Shown: in pieces, positions 1 to 6,670 of the stretch | Numbering within the stretch: the stretch's first letter is position 1 | Layout: the number at the start of each line of letters is the position of its first letter | Origin: an uncultured bacterium | Lineage (GTDB): Bacteria; Bacillota; Clostridia; Oscillospirales; Ruminococcaceae | Assembly: GCA_905214265.1 (NCBI GenBank) | Contig: CAJMLQ010000114.1 | Location: 1 to 9,376, forward strand | Direction of reading: 5' to 3' | Length of the DNA stretch: 9,376 nt | Notes under the pieces: generated by a model | Databases searched by the model: none | What the model saw: the letters and a program-made list of their open reading frames with translations, nothing else | Told to the model about the DNA's origin: nothing | Translations under genes and position numbers: made by a program

Positions 1-491
1 ATTCTCCCTTGGTTGAAAACAGCGATGTCATGCTCTCGTCGTCGCATACACGCATGAAACTTCTGTACGATAGCATCCGGGAAGATGGGTATACGATGCC
101 GATCGTCTGCTACTACGACAAAAAGCGGGACCGCTACATCATCGTAGACGGATTTCACCGGTACCGCATCATGCTGGAGCATGCGGATATTTATGAAAGA
201 GAGGGCGGCAGACTGCCGGTCTCCGTCATCGATAAACCGATCGATTGCCGCATGGCCAGCACCATCCGACATAATCGGGCCAGAGGATCCCATGACGTGG
301 ACCTGATGAGCAACATCGTCAAGGAGCTTCACGAACTGGGCCGCTCGGACGCATGGATCTCCAAGCATCTTGGGATGGACAAGGATGAAATTCTGCGCCT
401 AAAGCAGATCACCGGCCTTGCAGCCCTGTTTCGAGACGTTGATTTTGGGCAGGCCTGGAGGCCAGTAGAAGAGGATTTACAAGATGAATGA
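1..491 (+). CDS. IbrB-like ParB N-terminal domain protein (5' end outside window)
   Basis: This is a ParB/sulfiredoxin-fold protein resembling IbrB, a co-activator of prophage gene expression that is often paired with the PAPS-reductase-like IbrA. Numbered from the TTG at 9, the ParB signature VDGFHRYR lies at residues 46-53, a conserved TIRHNRARGSH block at 85-95, and a helix-turn-helix-like stretch (SDAWISKHLGMDKDEILRLK) at about 113-132. The frame is open to the left window edge, and relatives carry an N-terminal strand before the segment seen here, so the TTG at 9 is probably not the true start and the gene is cut by the window. The C-terminal end is complete and is followed at once by a terminator. 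No IbrA partner is visible; it may lie upstream. The family assignment is confident, the biological role is not. Confidence 0.8.
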   Translation, partial: SPLVENSDVMLSSSHTRMKLLYDSIREDGYTMPIVCYYDKKRDRYIIVDGFHRYRIMLEHADIYEREGGRLPVSVIDKPIDCRMASTIRHNRARGSHDVDLMSNIVKELHELGRSDAWISKHLGMDKDEILRLKQITGLAALFRDVDFGQAWRPVEEDLQDE

Positions 492-499
492 GCATCTGC

Positions 500-542
500 C
501 CCGAAAAGTCTGTGATGCCAGGCTTTTCGGGCTTTTTGTTTT
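500..542 (+). terminator. Rho-independent terminator of the IbrB-like gene
   Basis: A 9-bp perfect stem, CCCGAAAAG (500-508) with CTTTTCGGG (523-531), has a 14-nt loop and is followed by TTTTTGTTTT. It begins 9 nt after the TGA stop. Confidence 0.9.
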
Positions 543-756
543 GGCAGTCCGTTCAGCAAAAGATTCCGAATTTTTGAAAACGAGCAGCTTTTTCGGTAAA
601 AAAGCAAGGACTTTCCAGCAAAAATAGTCCTTCGCTATTTTTTGCTGACTTATTAAAAAAGAGCAGGACAAAAGCCCCTCACCGCTTTGTTGTGGGAAAC
701 TGGTACGGTTACTATGGTAGTGCGAATGTCGGTGCAACTGTGTATTTTTCCTGTAA
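533..756. other. A/T-rich intergenic spacer with several hairpins
   Basis: No convincing gene lies here. Visible structure: GCTTTTT (587-593) can pair with AAAAAGC (599-605). AAGGACT (606-612) pairs with AGTCCTT (626-632). CAGCAAAAATAG (616-627) pairs with CTATTTTTTGCTG (635-647) with one bulged T. The second and third stems share bases 626-627 and cannot both form. A further 9-bp inverted repeat, CTATGGTAG (712-720) and CTACCATAG (768-776), brackets the left limit of the open AraC frame. The spacer may be decayed sequence left by the event that truncated the regulator. Confidence 0.5.
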
Positions 757-1653
757 TTCCAGTATTGCTACCATAGCTGGGGCAAGCTGGGCATCCCCCT
801 GCTGGAGAAGCTCTGTGACATTTTTACCTCTAAGCTGGCCGTCCCCCTTGCCGCAACGGTAAGCACTCCGGCCGAAACCTTGGAGGAGCTTCCTTATCTA
901 TACCGCAGTGCAATGGACGCTATCGAATACTGCAGCACCATCGGCAGCACCGGCGTACTGACTGTCGCCGATTACCAAAAGCAGACCGAAACCCTTCAGA
1001 CCCGCAGGGAAGAAGACCACCAGGAGCTCCTTCACGCCGTCCGGGAAGGGGACGCGACCGCTGGAGAGGCCGTACTGTGCCGGATCTTTGACGAATATAC
1101 TGCAAACGCCTCCATGACATTTCCGATCTTCCGCCTTTTCCTCACAGAGCAGCTGTACGCCATCCTGAGCACGTATTACGAGGCCGTCTCTGACCCCAGC
1201 CACCGGGAAATGCTGGTAAAACGCAGCGAAGGCGTCATCTTTTCCCAGGATGCAGTACAGCTGAGAGACGCGTTCCACGATCTTGTTTTCTTCGCCTGCA
1301 ATTCCGTTCAGGCGGCCAACGCTGCCGCCGGCAACCAGTTGGTTCAGAGGATCTGCCGCTATGTACAGGAGCATTATCAAGACAACAGCCTAAACATCAA
1401 CGCCATCGCTGATGCCCTGCATCACAATCCCCAATACATATCCCGCATTTTCCATGCGCAGATGCACAATGGCCTTCTGGACTATATCAGCGAAGTCCGT
1501 ATCCAACACGCCTGTTCCCTCATGCGGGAACAGAGCATCACTGCTGACGAACTAGCGGAACAGGTGGGCTTTACCAATGCCCGCACATTCCGCAGGGCGT
1601 TCTCCCGCGTCGTCGGTTCGACGCCGGGACAATACCGCCAGAGTGAGACCTGA
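757..1653 (+). pseudogene. AraC/YesN-family regulator, 5'-truncated remnant
   Basis: The product carries a complete C-terminal AraC DNA-binding domain with two helix-turn-helix units. Numbered from the TTG at 880, these are at about 171-192 (LNINAIADAL, then PQYISRIF) and about 220-243 (ADELAEQVGF, then TFRRAF). The frame stays open upstream of 880 to a TAA at 754-756. Those 41 extra codons (including LEKLCDIFTSKLAV and VSTPAET) match the degenerate cyclase-like linker that joins the membrane sensor to the HTH in YesN-type regulators. Such proteins are usually about 700 residues, with a dCache-like sensor and two membrane segments; none of that is present, and no ATG or good ribosome binding site exists between 757 and 880. 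I therefore read it as the 3' part of a larger gene whose 5' part was deleted. A short functional regulator started from TTG 880 is the alternative. It converges on the lactonase gene. Confidence 0.7.
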
Positions 1654-1654
1654 A

Positions 1655-1705
1655 AATCCAAAAAATCAGGACCTGATACAGGCGGGCGCCTGATCAGGTC
1701 CTTGA
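1655..1705 (-). terminator. Terminator of the leftward sugar-acid operon
   Basis: AGGACCTGAT (1668-1677) pairs with ATCAGGTCCT (1693-1702), and the stem continues inward as CAGGC/GCCTG (1679-1683 with 1688-1692) around a GGGC loop with one bulged A, about 15 bp in all. On the minus strand it is followed by GATTTTTTGGATTTT, a good T tract. It starts just beyond the stop of the lactonase gene. The stem is symmetric and may also stop the AraC remnant on the plus strand, but no T tract exists in that direction. Confidence 0.9.
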
Positions 1706-1708
1706 ATA

Positions 1709-2539
1709 TTAGGAGAGCTTCGCCTGGAATAGCCCGCCCGCCAAGGGGGCATCCTCCCCCTGGCATCGGGCCGTCGTGATATACAAGGTGTCCGCCCGTT
1801 CTCCGCCAATGCAGCAGGAGGTGACATTCCGGCAGGGAAGAAGGACCTCCGCCTCCTTTTTCCCATTTTCCGGGTCCCAGCATCCGACCCTCCCGCCGCC
1901 GTATTCCGCCACCCAGAGCCGTCCGGCGGCGTCCACGCACATCCCGTCCGGCGATCCGGCCCCCGTCAGCTCTACAATCGCTCTGCCCTCGGAAAGAAGC
2001 GTTCCGCTCTCCACACTGTAGGCATACGCCATGACCTTTTTCGTAGGCGTGTCGATAAAGTAAAGCGTTCCGCCGTCGGGGGAAAAACCCAGCCCGTTGG
2101 CCACAGTCGTTCCGCCGATAAGTTGTCGGAAGCTTCCGTCCCGCTCCACCGCGAACAGCCCTCCCCGGCTGTTGCGCTCCTGGTCTCCCATCACATCCAC
2201 GAGAAACCGTCCTTTGGGGTCGAGCTTCCCATCGTTATAGCGCATCACCGGATCGGAGAAGACATGGGCAAAAGGCTGCTTTTTCCCAGTCGCGAGGTCC
2301 AGCCGGTAAATTCCGCCCTTCTCCGCCTCCAGCAGCGTGAAATCCTCATCTACCACAGCCGCGCCTACTGCCCCTTCTGTCGAATAGGAATAGACCCGGC
2401 CGGTTTCCGGCTCCAGGCAGAAGATCGTATTCTGCCGGATAGCGACAAAATAGAGCCGTCCCTTTCTGCCGTCCCAGCAGGGACCTTCTAAAAGCTTCGC
2501 ACCATTGTAAAAAATCAATTCTGCTTTCATATTTACCAA
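1709..2539 (-). CDS. SMP-30/gluconolactonase-family sugar lactonase
   Basis: This is a predicted cytoplasmic six-bladed beta-propeller lactonase that hydrolyses an aldonolactone to the free sugar acid. At 276 residues it has normal SMP-30 length. Family landmarks are LLEGP (metal ligand Glu18), YNDGKLDPKGR with Asn102/Asp103, ANGLGFSPDG with metal ligand Asn148, and SPDGMCVD with metal ligand Asp198, so the divalent-metal site appears intact. The usual Asp of the first-blade 'YFVDI' motif is Ala here (FVAI, residue 33). The start is ambiguous: an AAAGGAG site (minus strand of about 2543-2549) lies 4 nt before the TTG at 2539 and 13 nt before an ATG at 2530. It begins 14 nt after the dehydratase stop, so it is last in the operon and probably translationally coupled. 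The context suggests that it opens the lactone made by the SDR. The exact substrate cannot be read from sequence. Confidence 0.85.
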   Translation of the reverse strand: MVNMKAELIFYNGAKLLEGPCWDGRKGRLYFVAIRQNTIFCLEPETGRVYSYSTEGAVGAAVVDEDFTLLEAEKGGIYRLDLATGKKQPFAHVFSDPVMRYNDGKLDPKGRFLVDVMGDQERNSRGGLFAVERDGSFRQLIGGTTVANGLGFSPDGGTLYFIDTPTKKVMAYAYSVESGTLLSEGRAIVELTGAGSPDGMCVDAAGRLWVAEYGGGRVGCWDPENGKKEAEVLLPCRNVTSCCIGGERADTLYITTARCQGEDAPLAGGLFQAKLS

Positions 2540-2553
2540 AATTCTCCTTTGAA

Positions 2554-3744
2554 TTATTGATAGTTTCGGTCCTCCAGGCCCTTAAAATAGTAAACAGTGT
2601 CATCCTTCGGCCGGATATCCGTGACCGCTCCGGTATAATGACGCAAGTTCCGCGGCGTATATGGCCGTTTTAGCACCTCGTCCAGGTTGACGTCGATTCC
2701 AAGGCCTGGACGGTCGGGAATTCGAATAAAGCCATCCTCGAACACCACCTCCTCGTTGGTGATCTGCTTTCGGAACGAACCGTCCGTCAGCATGATCTCA
2801 TGGATGAAGAAGTTCGGCACCGTTGCGGCCAGTTGCAAAATTGCCGCATTGGAAATTGGTCCGGACGGATTATGATAGGATACCATCACATGCTTCGCTT
2901 CTGCCATAGACGCGATTTTTTTGCCCTCCATCAAACCCCCGGTGTGGAATACGTCCGGCTGGGCATAATCCACCGCATTCAGATCAAAAATCTGCTGGAA
3001 CGCATATTTGGTGTAGGCACGCTCTCCCGCGGCGATGGGGATGTTGGACTTCGCCCGCACCATGGCTGTGGATTCCATGTTGTCCGGCACGCAGGGTTCT
3101 TCCAGAAACATCGGCCGGAACGGCTCCAGCTCCCGGGAGATCTGCAGCGCAGCCGTGGGTGTGAACCGTCCGTGGCATTCGATGAGCAGGTCAACAAGGG
3201 GGCCTACCGCCTCCCGCACGGCCCCCACGATCGCAATGGTCTTCTGCAGCTGCTCGTTGGAGATGGTCAGGTGAGCGGCGCCGAAGGGATCCCATTTCAG
3301 CGCTTTCACGCCCAGCGCGACCGTCTGCCTGGCCTTCCGTGCAAATTCCCCAGGCTCTCGTGCGCCGATAAACCAAGCGTTGGCGTACATTTTCACCTGA
3401 TCCCGCATCTTGCCGCCCAGCAGATTATAAACTGGCGTGTTGAAAAACTTTCCGGCAATGTCCCAAAGGGCGATTTCAATGCCGCTGATGGCTGACATAA
3501 GAACCGGACCGCCCTTCCAATAAATATCCCGGTAGACCTCAAAGCACATCTTTTCAATTTCCAGCGGATTCCGCCCCACGATCAGCCTCTTCAAATCGGA
3601 AATCATCCCTTCCAGGGCTTTTTCGTTAGTGCCCAGGGACGCCTCTCCCCATCCATAAAGTCCTTCGTCCGTCTCCACCTTAATAAAAGCCCAGTTGGTG
3701 CGGTATGCGTCCAGGGTGTAACATTTGATATCTGAAATCTTCAT
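2554..3744 (-). CDS. Enolase-superfamily (mandelate racemase/DgoD-like) sugar-acid dehydratase
   Basis: This predicted dehydratase would convert an aldonate to a 2-keto-3-deoxy acid. It is 396 residues from the ATG chosen here (MKISDIKCY, typical of the family start). In this numbering: capping-domain loop VETDEGLYGWGEAS at about 23-36, KWDPFG at about 150-155, ECHGRF at 189-194, FLEEP at about 213-217, AGER with Glu241, YHNPSGPIS with His291, and IHE with Glu316. The HGR histidine and the NPSGP-associated histidine match the acid/base pair of galactonate dehydratase (DgoD), and there is no KxK motif of the muconate-cycloisomerase type. The first metal-ligand position is Glu rather than the Asp of E. 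coli DgoD. An in-frame ATG at 3750 and a TTG at 3780 are alternative starts; the ribosome binding site before 3744 (GGGATGG) is weak. It lies 83 nt after the glycoside hydrolase stop, in the same operon. Confidence 0.85.
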   Translation of the reverse strand: MKISDIKCYTLDAYRTNWAFIKVETDEGLYGWGEASLGTNEKALEGMISDLKRLIVGRNPLEIEKMCFEVYRDIYWKGGPVLMSAISGIEIALWDIAGKFFNTPVYNLLGGKMRDQVKMYANAWFIGAREPGEFARKARQTVALGVKALKWDPFGAAHLTISNEQLQKTIAIVGAVREAVGPLVDLLIECHGRFTPTAALQISRELEPFRPMFLEEPCVPDNMESTAMVRAKSNIPIAAGERAYTKYAFQQIFDLNAVDYAQPDVFHTGGLMEGKKIASMAEAKHVMVSYHNPSGPISNAAILQLAATVPNFFIHEIMLTDGSFRKQITNEEVVFEDGFIRIPDRPGLGIDVNLDEVLKRPYTPRNLRHYTGAVTDIRPKDDTVYYFKGLEDRNYQ

Positions 3745-3827
3745 AACCATCCCGGCAGACAGCAGTATGCGGCTCCCCAAAAAATTTCGGAGATCCCTCT
3801 GTGCCCTGCCCCTTCCTTTCCAAAAAT

Positions 3828-5798
3828 TTATAAAATACCGTCGTACAGACGCCGGCCGGTCTCTTCCACATATTGAGTCATGTCCTCGTATTCCTGTCCG
3901 CAGACGTCGATGAGTCCTGTCTGAGCGGCAGCCCCATCAAACCTCCCAAAAGGCGGCATATCGTTGTATTCGAAATAGTGGGCCCCCAGACACCAGGGAC
4001 TGGACAACAACTGATCCCAGTAGCTCCGATACCATTTTCCCCGCTTCTCCTGGGAGGAAACCTCCACCAGTCCTGCAAAACAGAGTCCCTTGTCCCGAGC
4101 ACCGGCATGGTATTCTCCAATCAGAACGGGCTTCCCCGTTCGTTCCCCGGCCTGGTCCGATGCTTTCCCCGGATTCTGCCTGTAACAGTTGAAGGAAAAT
4201 ACATCGACCCACTGGCAGGGAAGGAAACACTCCGGATCGTAATGGCTGAACCGCATTGCCAGATTCAGGTGGTGCGGGTCCACAGCCTTCAATGCCGCTG
4301 CCGGAACATCCACATACCGTCGGAGCAGGAGTCGGTGAAACGCTTCCAGGTCCTGCCTAGCAGCTTCACTGAAGGAGCACGCCTGCCGGATGGGGCGATT
4401 CAGATCCGCAAAGGAGGAAAAAGAATGATTCCACGCCTGTGTCAATGCCGCCGGGGACGAATACTTCTCCTCCAGAAAGGCGATGAGCCGGTCCTTGGAA
4501 GCATACTGCCCCTCCAATTCCAACAGACGCTCCGCCATGTTGCATTTCGCGAAAAGCCAGTGAGGCTCATTGGTCATAAAATAGCCGATCATCAGGGGAT
4601 CAGCCCGATAGTTGAGAAGCTGTTTGGCATATTCCCGGGAATTTTCCTCGTATTCCGGAGCGAACACATCAGGAAAGTCCCGAAAGATCGGCCGAACCGT
4701 GGACGGGAAATGCTGAAGCGTCAGAGCATAGGGGATCTGCGTCCGTTTCACGAACTCCTTCCAGTCCTCGTCTGGGTAACTGTCCACTCCGACACCCAGA
4801 GTATTGATTCCCCACCTTTTCAAGCGACAGCCGTTGATCGCAGTCCACGCCTCCCGCCATTGCCCGCCAAATACTCGCATATAATTGATGCGGCCAAAAT
4901 TCACCAGATACTGGCTCCGGGCAAAATCCTGCCCGTACCGGGCCAGCAACTCCGGGATCCGGTCCCCCCGAATCCAAGCGTCTGCATAGCGCTCCTTCTG
5001 CTCCGGCAGCCACTCATAAAATGCTTCTTCCTCCTGGGTCACGCCGTAATACCCCATCCGGGAACCATAGCACATCCCGTGGCTGAGAAAGACGTAGCCG
5101 TCCGGGTCCACCAGCCACCACCGGCCCCCGGAAAACTGCGTGTGAAACCAACCCGTTGGTTCCAGTCGCTTCCGCAGACATCCGCCATACCGGCTGAATC
5201 CTTCGGGAAAGGACATGCCACTCTTCTGTGCAACGGCAAGGTCCCTTTGAAGCCGTTCGCGCAGAGTCTCCTCATCACGAATCTTTTCTGGCCAATCCTT
5301 ACCCGTCACCTGGCCGAACCGGTCCACGAATACCTGCCCTTCCAGCAGTGGCTCTGGCTCCTTCTCCGTCAGCCGCAGGTTTTCCACCGTCAGCCGGTAA
5401 TCCTGATCCAGCGGCACGGCAAACCGCGGATCCGGAGCCGGCAGGCTGGCTCCCTGGGTAAACAGCCGCAGATTATTGCAGTCCTGGAGTCGGGAGGGTT
5501 TTCCTCCCGCCGTACGCTTTCCCGTTCCCGGTATCACTGGCAGGAACGCCTGGTCCGCGCGGAAAAGCTCCATCGGATAGAAAAGCCGTGCCTTGATACG
5601 CGGCAGCATCCGGCAGGAGGCCTGGATCAATACCTCTTCGTCCTGCCGGAACTGGATGACCAGATTCACCTCCTGGGAATTGGTATGCAACACCTCCCCA
5701 CAGAGGAAAAGCCCCTCCCGCAGCTCAATGGGCAGCTGGATGCAGCGGTCCTCTCCGGGCCGCAGGCAGATGCTTCTGTCTTCAAAATGCCAAATCAT
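3828..5798 (-). CDS. Clan GH-A glycoside hydrolase, GH50 (beta-agarase)-like, cytoplasmic
   Basis: This is a large retaining glycoside hydrolase related to GH50 agarases. Numbering from the ATG at 5816 (662 residues): an N-terminal beta-rich, CBM-like region at about 1-165; GGRWWLVDPDGYVFLSHG at 230-247, which opens the (beta/alpha)8 barrel as in GH50; RWGINTLG at 334-341; IGYFMTNEPHW at 410-420 with predicted acid/base Glu417; LIGEYHAGARDKG at 565-577 with predicted nucleophile Glu568; and YFEYNDMPPFGRFDG at 614-628, which matches the GH50 C-terminal signature. There is no signal peptide or membrane segment, so it should act on imported oligosaccharides. Start choice: an AAGGAGG site sits 8 nt before the ATG at 5798 (Met7), which I prefer. 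The ATG at 5816 forms an ATGA overlap with the SDR stop and is the alternative. The substrate may be a galactan-type oligosaccharide, but that is inference from distant GH50 similarity. Confidence 0.75.
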   Translation of the reverse strand: MIWHFEDRSICLRPGEDRCIQLPIELREGLFLCGEVLHTNSQEVNLVIQFRQDEEVLIQASCRMLPRIKARLFYPMELFRADQAFLPVIPGTGKRTAGGKPSRLQDCNNLRLFTQGASLPAPDPRFAVPLDQDYRLTVENLRLTEKEPEPLLEGQVFVDRFGQVTGKDWPEKIRDEETLRERLQRDLAVAQKSGMSFPEGFSRYGGCLRKRLEPTGWFHTQFSGGRWWLVDPDGYVFLSHGMCYGSRMGYYGVTQEEEAFYEWLPEQKERYADAWIRGDRIPELLARYGQDFARSQYLVNFGRINYMRVFGGQWREAWTAINGCRLKRWGINTLGVGVDSYPDEDWKEFVKRTQIPYALTLQHFPSTVRPIFRDFPDVFAPEYEENSREYAKQLLNYRADPLMIGYFMTNEPHWLFAKCNMAERLLELEGQYASKDRLIAFLEEKYSSPAALTQAWNHSFSSFADLNRPIRQACSFSEAARQDLEAFHRLLLRRYVDVPAAALKAVDPHHLNLAMRFSHYDPECFLPCQWVDVFSFNCYRQNPGKASDQAGERTGKPVLIGEYHAGARDKGLCFAGLVEVSSQEKRGKWYRSYWDQLLSSPWCLGAHYFEYNDMPPFGRFDGAAAQTGLIDVCGQEYEDMTQYVEETGRRLYDGIL

Positions 5799-5802
5799 TC
5801 TG

Positions 5803-5816
5803 CATGCCTCCTTCAT
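5803..5816 (-). promoter_or_regulatory. Ribosome binding site and ATGA overlap deciding the hydrolase start
   Basis: On the minus strand the SDR stop reads CGATGAAGGAGGCATGCAG, followed by AATG. The TGA stop is embedded in an ATGA, and the strong AAGGAGG site immediately follows. Its 8-nt spacing favours the ATG at 5798 over the ATG at 5816. Confidence 0.6.
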
Positions 5817-6583
5817 CGTTTCCCGCCCTCAAAGGGAAGCAGACAGATGCTGACACCAGAATCCACCGTAAGATCTGTCCCTGTCACCGTAGCGGACAGT
5901 GGACTTCCCAGGTAATAGACCGCATTGGCGATATCCTCCCCAGCGGACTCGCGCCCAAGAGGCCAGTTTTTCCGCTTGGCCGCGATCTGTTCCGGCGTCA
6001 GGCTGTCCCACCGCTCCGTACGGATGGCTCCCGCCACCACATAATTGGCGCGGATCCCATAAGGTCCCAGTTCGTACGCCATAGAGCGCACCAATGAAGC
6101 GAGTCCTCCTTTGGATGCCGCATATAGACTCCTACCCCAAATAGCCTGCCGGTAATGGACAGAGCCAACGATGACGATGGAGCCGCCTCCTGCCTTCATC
6201 AGCTGCGCCGCCTGCTGGCAGCAGAAATAGGTCCCTTTGAGGTTGACATCCATCACCGCGTCATACTGCTCCGGGGTGGCTGAGAGCAGATCGAGGTCAA
6301 CACCGAGGTTGGCGCTGTTCGCCACAAAGGCCGACAGCCCGCCAAAGTCTCTCCTGGCCTCCTGAAACACTTGACAAATCTCGTCCATACAGGTCAGGTC
6401 CAACTCATAGCCCCTGCACCGTGTGCCGGATTCCAGCTCCAGACGGCAGGCAGCCTTTCGAGCCTCTTCCCCATCCCGGCTGGTTATGGCCACGCCGTAC
6501 CCCTCTTTCGCAAATTTGCGCGCAATTTCCCAGCCGGTATTCCGAACCGCGCCGGTGATCAGCACCGCTTTTTTCTCATTCAT
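5813..6583 (-). CDS. Short-chain dehydrogenase/reductase (SDR), sugar dehydrogenase candidate
   Basis: This is a classical SDR of 256 residues that oxidises or reduces an alcohol or a sugar C1 with NAD(P). Visible motifs are the nucleotide-binding TGAVRNTG at 10-17, the structural Asn114 (VNLKG), the catalytic Ser141, Tyr154 and Lys158 (YAASK), and the C-terminal TGTDLTVDSG at 234-243. The central NNAG motif is replaced by NSAN (89-92), which is unusual. The same frame stays open well upstream, but the real start is the ATG at 6583: it begins the Rossmann strand (MNEKKAVLITGA) and has AAAGGGG 7 nt upstream. It is the first gene of the leftward operon, and its stop overlaps a possible hydrolase start. 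Next to a lactonase and a sugar-acid dehydratase, the likely role is oxidation of an aldose to its lactone. A keto-sugar-acid reductase is the main alternative. Confidence 0.85.
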   Translation of the reverse strand: MNEKKAVLITGAVRNTGWEIARKFAKEGYGVAITSRDGEEARKAACRLELESGTRCRGYELDLTCMDEICQVFQEARRDFGGLSAFVANSANLGVDLDLLSATPEQYDAVMDVNLKGTYFCCQQAAQLMKAGGGSIVIVGSVHYRQAIWGRSLYAASKGGLASLVRSMAYELGPYGIRANYVVAGAIRTERWDSLTPEQIAAKRKNWPLGRESAGEDIANAVYYLGSPLSATVTGTDLTVDSGVSICLLPFEGGKR

Positions 6584-6670
6584 CTTCCTGCCCCTTTCCT
6601 GCCGGACAATACCGGCGAATCCGCTAACTGCAATCCGGCGCCGGACTTTCTGCCGGAGAAAGGACTCTTT
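6584..6670. promoter_or_regulatory. Divergent promoter/operator region of operon and AraC regulator
   Basis: This 87-bp gap separates the SDR and the AraC gene. It holds an inverted repeat GCCGG (6601-6605) / CCGGC (6612-6616), a perfect 12-bp palindrome TCCGGCGCCGGA (6634-6645), and another GCCGGA at 6652-6657: five CCGG tetramers in about 55 bp. A weak leftward promoter candidate is TTGCAG, 16 bp, TATTGT (minus strand of 6606-6633). The repeats are candidate binding sites for the divergent AraC regulator. Confidence 0.5.

Noticed and set aside
692..757. Peptide-like reading VGNWYGYYGSANVGATVYF in the spacer
   Set aside because: Its composition is suggestive, but it has no start codon or ribosome binding site and cannot be tied to any family. 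It is kept only as part of the spacer description.
3873..5915. 680-codon plus-strand open frame antisense to the glycoside hydrolase
   Set aside because: It is a mirror of the GC-rich hydrolase gene. The translation is Pro/Arg/Gln-rich with no domain, and the minus-strand frame carries all catalytic motifs and a good ribosome binding site.
6508..6526. Palindrome TTGCGCGCAA near the 5' end of the SDR gene
   Set aside because: It lies inside coding sequence for a lysine/phenylalanine/alanine/arginine stretch and is explained by codon use.
6371..6670. 100-codon N-terminal extension of the cupin/AraC frame
   Set aside because: It is antisense to the SDR gene. The ATG at 6671 with AAAGGA upstream gives a normal-length regulator.
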